NCBI GenBank assembly: GCA_022775905.1
Contig: JALFJX010000021.1
Coordinates: forward strand, 45,229 to 109,228
From: Methanobrevibacter sp.
GTDB lineage: Archaea; Methanobacteriota; Methanobacteria; Methanobacteriales; Methanobacteriaceae
Direction: 5' to 3'
DNA length: 64,000 nucleotides
In this document: one piece after another, positions 26,806-35,406 of the stretch
Position numbering within the stretch: the first letter of the stretch is position 1
How the letters are laid out: every line of letters starts with the position of its first letter
Program-made: the position numbers and the translations under genes
The notes under the pieces: generated by a model
The model's input: the letters and a program-made list of their open reading frames with translations, nothing else
What the model was told of the DNA's origin: nothing
Databases searched by the model: none

Positions 26806-28512
26806 ATGACAATATATGAAGAATTGGATAAATTAAAACTAACTGAAATAGAAAAAGCTTGGTTAGGATATTGTCATAATTGTAGTGAAACTCAAAATAC
26901 CGTTTTAGAAGATATACTTAAAAGCAATGAAAATACAGAGTTTGGAATGAAACATGATTTTAAAAATATCAAATCAGTAGAGGATTTCCAAAAAAACATT
27001 CCCCTATCTCAATATTCTGATTATGAAGAATATATTGAAAAACTTAAATTAGGAGAGAATAATCAATTATTTGCTCAAGATATAGAATATTTCATAATGA
27101 CTTCAGGGACAAGTTCTGGGAAATCAAAATTAATACCTGAAAATGAAGATTCAAAAAATATCAAAAATACTGTTTACAAATTAAGAAATTATTATCTTTT
27201 AAAAACTTTGTTAATGAGTAAAGCAGATCCAAATTCTCAATTGAATAAGTATTTGATAAGTAAAGGATTAAATCCAAAAGATGTTAATGTTCCTGAATTA
27301 TCAAATATTGTTCAGAATATGCATTATTTAACATTTTCAAGTAAAACTGATAATTATGAAACATCTGCTGGAATTCCAATCGGTTTTGCATCCGGAATGT
27401 CTTTTGAAAAATCAGCATTTACTAAAGGAATATCATATCCTCCACGATTAATGACTAAAAATGATGATGAAGCGAATAATTATCTTGTAATGCTTTTTTC
27501 ACTAAGATTTGAGGATATTCTCTATATAACAACTAATAATGCATCTAACTTTAATATTAAAGTGGAATATGCAATGGATCATGCAGAAGAATTAATTAAT
27601 GATTTAAGAAATGGTACTATAACTAAAAGATTAAATCTTTCAGATGAAGATAGGAAGTATTATGAAAGCCAAATGGAAGCATTCCCTAAAAGAGCTAATT
27701 TTTTAGAAGAATTATTGAAAAAAGGAAAAGATCAATTTATTCCAAAAAATTATTGGCCATATGTTATGTTAACTAAATTTTGGTTAGGTGGATCAGTAGG
27801 TCCTAATTCAGAAACTTCAAGAAAATATCTTGATGAAAAAACTATTTTCTTTGATGTGGGTTATGGAGCTAGTGAAGGTAAATTTACAATTCCTACAAAA
27901 CCAGATACTCCTGAAGGCATATTATCTATATTTGGAGGATTTTATGAATTTAAAGACCTTGAGAATGGTCAAATATTGACTGCAGATAAAGTTGAGTTAA
28001 ATAAAGAGTATGAATTGATAATTACTACATATGGTGGTTTATATCGATATGAGCTTCATGATATTATAGAAATTATAGGTTTTACTGGAACAACACCTAA
28101 TTTAATCTTTAAAACAAAATCTGGAGAAATATTGAATATATCTCAAGAAAAAATTCCAGCTATTGAAGTTGTAAATAAAATAAAAGATGGATTAAATTTA
28201 AGTTTTAAACAAGTTCAAATTTTTGAAAATCATGATGAAAAAAATTATGAGATTTATATTGAACTTGAAAAAGAAACTCAAATTAATGCTAATGAATTAG
28301 CTAGTAAGTTAAATGAAATATTAATTGAAAGCTTTGAATTATATGAATTATATAATAGAATGGGGTTAATGACTCCGTTAAAGGTAATTTTAATGAAAAA
28401 TGGATGGATAGAATCATTATATGCAATGAAATCAAAAGGAAACGTTCCAAAATCACAAATAAAATTACCTCTTATAATTACTGAAAAACCAGATAAAGAA
28501 TATATTTTGTAA
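26806..28512 (+). CDS. GH3-family acyl-acid amido synthetase (copy 1)
   Basis: This 568-residue protein belongs to the GH3 family of adenylating enzymes, which in plants join amino acids to jasmonate or auxin. The three nucleotide motifs are visible: MTSGTSSGKSKLIP (about residue 101), FDVGYGASEGKF (about 348) and YRYELHDIIEIIGF (about 412). The expected chemistry is acyl-AMP formation followed by amide bond formation with an amine. Substrates are unknown. It follows the STAS gene by 7 bases (GGTG ribosome binding site) and precedes the ATP-grasp gene by 10. A second copy lies at 32975. Confidence 0.87.
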   Translation: MTIYEELDKLKLTEIEKAWLGYCHNCSETQNTVLEDILKSNENTEFGMKHDFKNIKSVEDFQKNIPLSQYSDYEEYIEKLKLGENNQLFAQDIEYFIMTSGTSSGKSKLIPENEDSKNIKNTVYKLRNYYLLKTLLMSKADPNSQLNKYLISKGLNPKDVNVPELSNIVQNMHYLTFSSKTDNYETSAGIPIGFASGMSFEKSAFTKGISYPPRLMTKNDDEANNYLVMLFSLRFEDILYITTNNASNFNIKVEYAMDHAEELINDLRNGTITKRLNLSDEDRKYYESQMEAFPKRANFLEELLKKGKDQFIPKNYWPYVMLTKFWLGGSVGPNSETSRKYLDEKTIFFDVGYGASEGKFTIPTKPDTPEGILSIFGGFYEFKDLENGQILTADKVELNKEYELIITTYGGLYRYELHDIIEIIGFTGTTPNLIFKTKSGEILNISQEKIPAIEVVNKIKDGLNLSFKQVQIFENHDEKNYEIYIELEKETQINANELASKLNEILIESFELYELYNRMGLMTPLKVILMKNGWIESLYAMKSKGNVPKSQIKLPLIITEKPDKEYIL

Positions 28513-28522
28513 AGGTGAAAAA

Positions 28523-29455
28523 ATGAAAGGAGTAATACTTGCAGATAAACTATATAAAAGATTAATTGAATCAGAAAATCCTCCTGAAGATATTCAACTT
28601 GCTTTAAACTTGATAAATAGTTTAAATTTGGATTTAGATATATTAGATTATGAAAAAATTACTGTAACTTTGGATAATGAAGAGGAGGGTAAATTTTATT
28701 ATGATGGAGAATTAAGGGATTTACCAGACTTTGCAATTAGTATTGCTTTATCCCATCGTGATGATTATAATTTACAAGCAGCCAAAAGAATGTTTGAAAC
28801 TAAAGGATGTAAATACATAAATAGTGTTCAAACAACTCAAATTGCTAAAGATAAATTATACAGTTTACAATTAATAAAAGAAGCTATTCCAGAAATTAAA
28901 ATTCCAAAAACAATGCTTATAAATCAATTTACCACTCCTGAAATGATTGTGGATTATATTGGTCTTCCTTGTGTTGTTAAAATAATGGATGGTCTTCAAG
29001 GAAAAGGAGTTACTTTAGCAAAGGATAAAAAAGAGCTTGAAACAATTTTAACAATGCTCTTTGCAGCAGAAAATAATAATCAATACATAGCTCAAGAAGC
29101 TATAATGACAAGTAAAGGTAGAGATTTAAGAATAGCTATTGCAAATAATGAATTAATTTATTCTTTTGTTAGAAGCAGTGGAGGAGATGATTTTAGATCA
29201 AATACTCATGTTAACGGAAGAATTGAAGATTATGAACCTTCTGAGGAATTATTAGATTTATCATTTAGAGTTGCTGAAGCTATTAATTTACCATATGGAA
29301 GTATTGATTACTTATTTGGTGAAAATGATGAAGAATTTTATCTTTGTGAAGTAAATACTTTCCCAGGATTTAGTAAATTACTTAAAGCAATAGCAGAAAA
29401 TGATGAAGAAACAATAAGAATATTTAAAGAATTACCACAAAAATTATTAAAATAA
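28523..29455 (+). CDS. RimK-like ATP-grasp ligase
   Basis: The 310-residue protein has an ATP-grasp fold: VVKIMDGLQGKGVTLAKD binds ATP in the central part, GRDLRIAIANNELIYSFVR is the RimK-type core, and FYLCEVNTFPGFSKLL holds the metal-binding Glu and Asn. These enzymes make carboxylate-amine bonds, for example adding glutamate to proteins, cofactors or peptides. GGTGA lies 4 bases before the ATG. Placed between a GH3 enzyme and the exporter, it probably adds an amino acid to the same product; this is inferred from context. Confidence 0.87.
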   Translation: MKGVILADKLYKRLIESENPPEDIQLALNLINSLNLDLDILDYEKITVTLDNEEEGKFYYDGELRDLPDFAISIALSHRDDYNLQAAKRMFETKGCKYINSVQTTQIAKDKLYSLQLIKEAIPEIKIPKTMLINQFTTPEMIVDYIGLPCVVKIMDGLQGKGVTLAKDKKELETILTMLFAAENNNQYIAQEAIMTSKGRDLRIAIANNELIYSFVRSSGGDDFRSNTHVNGRIEDYEPSEELLDLSFRVAEAINLPYGSIDYLFGENDEEFYLCEVNTFPGFSKLLKAIAENDEETIRIFKELPQKLLK

Positions 29456-29464
29456 GGTGATTTT

Positions 29465-31192
29465 CTGAAAAAATTAGTAATAAGAGCACTGAAAAAATAC
29501 TGGAAGCATGTTCTCCTAACATTAATATTCGTATTGCTTCAAGTTTATTTCCAAATTGAAATAATCAACATGTCTAAGGTAATTCTTGATAATGGTGTAA
29601 AAGTCAACAACTTTGAAGTAATTTATAATAGTGGAATATTAATGTTGATTTATACTCTTGGATCAATGATAATGGTTACTTTGGTATCATATATAACTTC
29701 ATATATCACTGGAAAAGTTTCATTTGATTTAAGAAGTAAAATGTTTAGGAAAGTAACAGATTTATCATTATATGATTTTAATAAATTTGAAAGTGCATCT
29801 TTGATGAATAGGGCTACTGGAGATATAAATGTAATCCAGTTATTCATATTAAATCTTCTTAGAAGCTGTTTATTAATTCCATTTGTTATTGTGGGAGTCA
29901 TTATAGAAACTGTTTTAATTAATAGAACATTAGCTGCAATTTTAATTGTATTCTTTATAATAACAATTTTATTTATGTTTATTAAAGGTAATAAGAGTAT
30001 TATCTTTTTTAACAAACTTCAAGTAAGTGTTGATAGATTAAATTTATTGCTACGTGAGAAAGTTTACGGTGTAAGAAGTATTAGAGCATTTGGAAAAGAA
30101 GATTATGAAAGGAATAAATTTGAAAAGGCAAATGATGATTCTTATGAATTAAATATTGAATCTTCATTAAAACTATATTATGTTGCTCCAATGGCTGTAT
30201 TGTTAATGAATGTAGCTGTTGTTATAATTTATTATGTTGGAGGAATTCAATTACAGTATAATATGGTTAATGTTGCAGATTTATTATTATTCTTCCAATA
30301 TATCACATATTTCTTAAGTAGCTTAGCATTAATTCCATTTATTGTAAAAATAATGCCTAAAGCTATTGTTGCATCAAATAGGATAGAAGAAGTTTTTGAA
30401 TATGAACCAACATTACTTAATAATCCAATTAAACAGGAATATAAAGAAGATTCATTTAAAGGTGTTGAATTTAATAATGTTATTTTCGGTTATTCAGGAG
30501 CAAAGGACGTAATAGCTGATATCAATTTTAAAGCACCTAAAGGAACAACAACAGCTCTAATTGGAGCTACTGGATCTGGAAAAAGTACTGTAATGTATTT
30601 ATTAAATAGAATGTATGATCCTACCTTTGGTGAAATATTAATTGATGGTGTCAATATAAAAGACATTGATTTAAAAGAATTACATTCAAAAATAAGTTTT
30701 GGAAGTCAAAAATCAATGGTATTCAATGACACTGTAATTGAAAATATTAGAATGAGTGATGATTCTATTACAAGAGAAGATATTGAAAGAGCATGTGAAA
30801 TAACACTTTTCACAGATGCATTTAAAAGTCTTCCTTCTGGAATTGATAGTATTATAGAAGAAAATGGTACTAACATTTCAGGTGGTCAAAGACAAAGATT
30901 AAGTCTTGCAAGAACAATTGCCAAAGATTCAGACATTTATATTTTCGATGATACATTCAGTGCTTTGGATATGAAAACTGAAAAAATTGTAAGGGAGAAT
31001 ATAAAGGAATTACTCAAAGATAAGACTGTGTTTATGGTTGCTCAAAAAATAAGTACTATTATTGATGCAGATAACATTTTAGTATTTGATGCTGGACGTA
31101 TTGTATGTCAAGGAACCCATGAAGAATTGTTAGAAAAATGTGAAATTTATAAAGAGATTTATGAATCTCAAGCATATATGAATAAGGAGTAA
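29465..31192 (+). CDS. ABC exporter half 1 (degenerate ATP site), CTG start
   Basis: A transporter half of 575 residues if started at CTG 29465: six membrane segments, then an ATPase with GATGSGKST, NISGGQRQR and IFDDTFSALD. The Walker B glutamate is aspartate and the H-loop His is Gln (MVAQKIST), as in the degenerate site of heterodimeric exporters. No ATG, GTG or TTG lies between the previous in-frame stop (29453) and a TTG at 29534, which is inside the first membrane helix. GGTGA at 29456 lies 4 bases before CTG, the same spacing as for the ATP-grasp gene. So CTG is probably used, or an ATG was recently lost. Confidence 0.83.
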   Translation: MKKLVIRALKKYWKHVLLTLIFVLLQVYFQIEIINMSKVILDNGVKVNNFEVIYNSGILMLIYTLGSMIMVTLVSYITSYITGKVSFDLRSKMFRKVTDLSLYDFNKFESASLMNRATGDINVIQLFILNLLRSCLLIPFVIVGVIIETVLINRTLAAILIVFFIITILFMFIKGNKSIIFFNKLQVSVDRLNLLLREKVYGVRSIRAFGKEDYERNKFEKANDDSYELNIESSLKLYYVAPMAVLLMNVAVVIIYYVGGIQLQYNMVNVADLLLFFQYITYFLSSLALIPFIVKIMPKAIVASNRIEEVFEYEPTLLNNPIKQEYKEDSFKGVEFNNVIFGYSGAKDVIADINFKAPKGTTTALIGATGSGKSTVMYLLNRMYDPTFGEILIDGVNIKDIDLKELHSKISFGSQKSMVFNDTVIENIRMSDDSITREDIERACEITLFTDAFKSLPSGIDSIIEENGTNISGGQRQRLSLARTIAKDSDIYIFDDTFSALDMKTEKIVRENIKELLKDKTVFMVAQKISTIIDADNILVFDAGRIVCQGTHEELLEKCEIYKEIYESQAYMNKE

Positions 31193-31197
31193 TTGAA

Positions 31198-32970
31198 ATG
31201 GTTAAAAATGATAAAAATTCTTATAAAGGATTACTTAAAACTATTTACCAATTAATTGGGAAAGATAAAAATAAATTTATTTTAGCCATTGCATTAATGG
31301 TTATTGGAACTTTTTGTTTAGCATATGCTCCAAATGTTGCTGGGAAAATAACTGATGAATTTTCAAAATTTGCAACTACAAATGTATTTAATGAAAATAT
31401 AATAATAACTCTCCTTATATCATTATTAGTCCTTTATGTTGTTGGAAATTTATTAAAGATGGTTTCTGACCGTATGATGATTTTTATAAGCAGTAGGGTA
31501 TCTTTAAAATTAAGATATGAGTTACATGAAAAAATGCATAATGTTCCTATAAATTACATTGACTCAACTCCAAGTGGGGATATCATAGCTAGATTAACAA
31601 ATGATATGAGTAGTGTTGAATCAATGATAAGTAGTACATTAGTTACTATCTTTGTTCAATTTATTATCATAGTTCTTGTTATTGTAATGATGTTAATTTT
31701 AAATGTTGAATTAAGTATTATTTATCTTATATTAATTCCATTATCCTTTGGTATTCTCAATTTCATAAGTAATAAAACAAAAGTACAATTTAAAAAACAA
31801 CAGATGCTTGTTGGTAAATTGAATGGAGTAATTGGAGATAATTTCAATAATCATCTGATTGTAAAATCCTATAATATGGAAGAAAAATCATTAGATAAAT
31901 TTGATAAAATTAATCATCAAATATTTGAATCTTTCTTTAAATCTAGGTTTTATTCAGGATTTATTATACCTATTAACACTATTTTAACAAATATAGGATA
32001 TATTGGTATTTGTGTTTTCGGAGGATACTTTATAATCTCTGGAAGTCTTACAATCGGAACATTTTTAGCATTTATTTTATATGGGCAAATGTTGACTGAG
32101 CCATTAACAACTATTGGAAATAATCTTAACATACTACAATCTGGACTTAGTAGTTTAGAGAATATTTTAGATGTTTTAAATGCAGAAGAAGAAAAAGACT
32201 TTGAAAATAGTGAACATCTCCTTGAAAAGGATGTTAAAGGTGAGATTGAATTTAAAAATGTTAAATTTGGATATACTGAAGATAAAATATTAATGAATGA
32301 TGTTAATTTTATTGCAAAATCAGGTACAACAAATGCTATTGTAGGACCATCAGGAGCTGGAAAAACCACAATCGTTAATTTATTAATGAGATTCTATGAT
32401 ATAAATGATGGAGTTATATATTTAGATGGTAAAAATATTTATAAAATTAAGAGAGATGATTTTAGGAAAAGTTTTGGAATGGTTCTCCAAGACAGTTGGG
32501 TTTTCGAAGGAACAATAGCTGAAAATATTGGATATGGAATGGAAAATCCAACAATTGAAGATATTCATAAAGCTGCTGAGTTAGTAGGTTGTGATAAATT
32601 TATAAATCTTTTACCTGATGGTTATGACACTATCATCAGTGAAGAAAATACTAATTTAAGTGTTGGTGAAAAACAATTGTTAGTTTTAGCTCGTACAATA
32701 ATATCTGATCCTAAAATATTGATTTTGGATGAAGCTACAAGTCAAATGGATACAAGAACAGAACTATTAGTTACAAAAGCTATGGAAGAAATGATGAAAG
32801 GTAGAACAACATTTATAATAGCTCATAGATTATTTACAATTAAAAATGCAGATAAAATTATTTTCATGAAAAATGGGGATATAAAAGAAGTTGGAAATCA
32901 TAAAGAATTATTAGAATTAAATGGATTATATGCAGAGATGTATAAAAGTGGATCAATTAAAAGTGAGTGA
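31198..32970 (+). CDS. ABC exporter half 2
   Basis: The 590-residue partner of the previous gene: six membrane helices (about residues 28-310) and an ATPase with GPSGAGKTT, LILDEATSQMD and IIAHRLFTI, all catalytic residues intact. Its signature is LSVGEKQ rather than LSGGQ. In heterodimeric exporters the weak site pairs the Walker motifs of one half with the signature of the other, exactly the combination seen here. It starts 5 bases after half 1. Exported substrate is presumably the product of the GH3 and ATP-grasp enzymes. GH3 copy 2 follows after 4 bases. Confidence 0.9.
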   Translation: MVKNDKNSYKGLLKTIYQLIGKDKNKFILAIALMVIGTFCLAYAPNVAGKITDEFSKFATTNVFNENIIITLLISLLVLYVVGNLLKMVSDRMMIFISSRVSLKLRYELHEKMHNVPINYIDSTPSGDIIARLTNDMSSVESMISSTLVTIFVQFIIIVLVIVMMLILNVELSIIYLILIPLSFGILNFISNKTKVQFKKQQMLVGKLNGVIGDNFNNHLIVKSYNMEEKSLDKFDKINHQIFESFFKSRFYSGFIIPINTILTNIGYIGICVFGGYFIISGSLTIGTFLAFILYGQMLTEPLTTIGNNLNILQSGLSSLENILDVLNAEEEKDFENSEHLLEKDVKGEIEFKNVKFGYTEDKILMNDVNFIAKSGTTNAIVGPSGAGKTTIVNLLMRFYDINDGVIYLDGKNIYKIKRDDFRKSFGMVLQDSWVFEGTIAENIGYGMENPTIEDIHKAAELVGCDKFINLLPDGYDTIISEENTNLSVGEKQLLVLARTIISDPKILILDEATSQMDTRTELLVTKAMEEMMKGRTTFIIAHRLFTIKNADKIIFMKNGDIKEVGNHKELLELNGLYAEMYKSGSIKSE

Positions 32971-32974
32971 TAAT

Positions 32975-34654
32975 ATGGAACGTGAAATAAGAAAGAAGAT
33001 ATATGGGGAGTTATTAGATGCTCCTTCAAAGGCTCATAAACAATTAGAGCTATTTAGTCTTGATGCAAAGAAAACCAATGAAGAATTATTAATGAAAATA
33101 TTAAATGACAATAAAGACACTGCATATGGGATAAAATATGACTTTAAAAATATTAAATCTATTAAAGAATATCAGGAAAAGGTCCCAATATCTGAATATG
33201 ATGATTATATTGATTTTTTAATTCCAATGGTATTTCAAGGTGTAGAAAATCTTTTAACAGTTTATCCTGTAAAACATTATAATAAATCTTCAGGAACACT
33301 TGGAAACCCTAAAAAAATACCAATTAGTGAAGTAGCACAACAATTGAATTTCTTATATTCTCTACCTTTTGTATTACACTTAATCACAGAAGAATTAGGA
33401 GATAAATGGAAAGAGGGAAAAATATTCATAATTGGACAATATAATATTTCATCTGTACCTTCTGGAGCTACATATGGTGCTTTAACTGCAAAATTAGCAG
33501 ATAATATGAAAGATTATTTTGATATTTTATCAACAAGCCCTGCAGAAGTTCTTGTTCCGCAAGGAGATTTAGATACACATTATCTTCAATCATTATATGC
33601 ACTTCGTGAAAAAAACACAACTATTGTTATTTCTGCATATTTCAGTTATTTCTTGGAAATTTTAAGATATATGGAGGATAATCATGAGATGTTAATTGAA
33701 GATATTAGGAATGGAACAATTAATTCTTCAATTAATTTATCTCCTGAAACAAGAGAAATTTTAGAAGAAAAATTAACTCCAATGCCTGAAAGAGCTGATG
33801 AATTAGAAGAAATATTCTCCAAACCAATTGATAATACTTTTGTTAAATCAATATGGCCAGATATTCAGGCATTTGAAGGAATTGGAACATCAACATTTGA
33901 AACATATGTTGAAAAAATAAGAGAAAAATATGCTAATGAAGAAACTCCAATATTATATTTAGGATTGCAAGCTTCAGAGGGAATTTTCTCAACACCATTG
34001 GAATTAAATAATAAAAACAGTGTATTAATTCCAAATGCAATATTCTTTGAGTTTAGACCTGTTGAACAGGAGGGTTATGATAATCTATTAACAATTGATC
34101 AGCTAGAAGTTGGAAAAGATTATGAAATAATTTTAACAAATTTATCTGGATTTTATAGATATAAAATAAAGGATGTTGTAAGAGTAACTGGAATGCATAA
34201 TACTCTACCTGAAATTACATTCAAATATCGTTTAAATCAGACTGTAAATTTAACTGGAGAAAAAACTACTGAAGAAGCTTTAAGAGAATCAGTAAAACAA
34301 TGTGAAGAGAAATATGGCTTCGACTGTGTTGACTTTACAGTATTTGCAGATACTGAAGCTGTTCCAATGAATTATAATTTCTTAATAGAACCAGATAACA
34401 TAGATGATATCGATGTTGAGGCTCTCAGAGCCGATTTAGAAAAAAATCTTGGTAAAGCAAATCCTTCATTTGGTTCTAAAATTGAAAATAATACTTTTGG
34501 TGAAACAAAACTTGAAATATTACAAAAAGAAACATTTATGCTTTACAGAGATCTTATGGCTATGAAAGGAGTAAGTGTAGTTCAGCTTAAACCTCCTAGA
34601 ATAATAGTAAATGAAGTTCAAAGAAAATTCTTCTATGCTCTTAGGGAACTTTGA
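32975..34654 (+). CDS. GH3-family acyl-acid amido synthetase (copy 2)
   Basis: A 559-residue GH3 enzyme, starting at the ATG at 32975 after GTGAGTGATA; earlier in-frame codons lie inside the exporter gene. Motifs are KSSGTLGNPKKIPIS (about residue 107), LGLQASEGIFSTP (about 330) and YRYKIKDVVRVTGM (about 393). It is only distantly like copy 1: motif I has LGNPKK where copy 1 has SSGKSK, and the first 100 residues share a few blocks such as YGIKYDFKNIKS. Two diverged GH3 enzymes suggest two successive or alternative conjugations. The kinase gene follows after 4 bases. Confidence 0.86.
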   Translation: MEREIRKKIYGELLDAPSKAHKQLELFSLDAKKTNEELLMKILNDNKDTAYGIKYDFKNIKSIKEYQEKVPISEYDDYIDFLIPMVFQGVENLLTVYPVKHYNKSSGTLGNPKKIPISEVAQQLNFLYSLPFVLHLITEELGDKWKEGKIFIIGQYNISSVPSGATYGALTAKLADNMKDYFDILSTSPAEVLVPQGDLDTHYLQSLYALREKNTTIVISAYFSYFLEILRYMEDNHEMLIEDIRNGTINSSINLSPETREILEEKLTPMPERADELEEIFSKPIDNTFVKSIWPDIQAFEGIGTSTFETYVEKIREKYANEETPILYLGLQASEGIFSTPLELNNKNSVLIPNAIFFEFRPVEQEGYDNLLTIDQLEVGKDYEIILTNLSGFYRYKIKDVVRVTGMHNTLPEITFKYRLNQTVNLTGEKTTEEALRESVKQCEEKYGFDCVDFTVFADTEAVPMNYNFLIEPDNIDDIDVEALRADLEKNLGKANPSFGSKIENNTFGETKLEILQKETFMLYRDLMAMKGVSVVQLKPPRIIVNEVQRKFFYALREL

Positions 34655-34658
34655 TAAT

Positions 34659-35069
34659 ATGAAAAAACTTGTATTTGATGCGGATGTTAGTGAATTAGAG
34701 AATATCTTCAATGAATTAAATAGATTATTGGAAGATTATGATACTGATGAATTAGCTGTTATGAAACTTAAATTAGTATTAGAAGAAATTTTTACTAATA
34801 TCAGCAATTATGCATATAATGATAAAGGAATAGTTGAATTTTTAGTTGACATAATTTCAAACCATCAATTAGAAATTATAATAAAATTAATTGATGAAGG
34901 TGAATATTTCAATCCTCTAGAACAAGCTACACCTGATACTACATTAAGTTCTGATGAACGTGAAATTGGTGGGTTAGGTATTCTTCTCATTAAAAAGAAT
35001 GTTGATGTAATAGAGTATGAAAGAGTTGACAATAAAAACATTTTAACTATTCATAAAATTTTAAATTAG
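34659..35069 (+). CDS. RsbW/SpoIIAB-like serine kinase (HATPase)
   Basis: A 136-residue protein of the GHKL ATPase fold. N box: LEEIFTNISNYAY; G1 box: LIDEGEYFNP; G2 box: REIGGLGILLIKKNVD. This is the pattern of anti-sigma kinases that phosphorylate a STAS partner. It is the last gene of the cassette, while phosphatase and STAS genes are at the start, so the full partner-switching set frames the enzymes and exporter. ATG 34659 is preceded by the TGA of GH3 copy 2 by 4 bases; an in-frame ATG at 34611 lies inside that gene. Confidence 0.85.
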   Translation: MKKLVFDADVSELENIFNELNRLLEDYDTDELAVMKLKLVLEEIFTNISNYAYNDKGIVEFLVDIISNHQLEIIIKLIDEGEYFNPLEQATPDTTLSSDEREIGGLGILLIKKNVDVIEYERVDNKNILTIHKILN

Positions 35070-35093
35070 TGATTCCTTTTAAAGAATATTAAC

Positions 35094-35124
35094 TTTTCCC
35101 TTAAGGGGAAAATTACTTTTTTTT
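35094..35124 (+). terminator. terminator of the cassette
   Basis: TTTTCCC (35094-35100) pairs with GGGAAAA (35106-35112) over a 5-base loop, followed by eight T residues at 35117-35124. It lies 25 bases after the kinase stop and before the ferredoxin gene, so it probably marks the end of the cassette transcript. Confidence 0.65.
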
Positions 35125-35234
35125 ATTTTAGATAAACTTTAATTATATCTGAATAATTATTTTTTCACTAAACATTTTATATAATAAAAAATATATTATA
35201 CATAATATAAATTTTAGACTTAAGGAGAATTTTT

Positions 35235-35402
35235 ATGATAGTTAAAGATTGGTGCTCATTTTGTGGTGAGTGTGCTGGGGTTTGCCCAAGAAATTTAATC
35301 CAAGTAAGAGAATATTCATTAGTATTTAATGATGATGACTGTAAAGATTGTGATACATGTATTAAAGCATGTCCAATAGATGCATTAGAAAAAGAGGACT
35401 GA
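35235..35402 (+). CDS. small 2x[4Fe-4S] ferredoxin
   Basis: A 55-residue protein with two cluster motifs, CSFCGECAGVCP and CKDCDTCIKACP. AAGGAGAAT (35220-35228) is the ribosome binding site. Four bases after its stop begins the geranylgeranyl reductase gene. Archaeal geranylgeranyl reductases need a low-potential donor, and a dedicated ferredoxin next to the reductase fits that role (inferred). Confidence 0.92.
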   Translation: MIVKDWCSFCGECAGVCPRNLIQVREYSLVFNDDDCKDCDTCIKACPIDALEKED

Positions 35403-35406
35403 TTAT

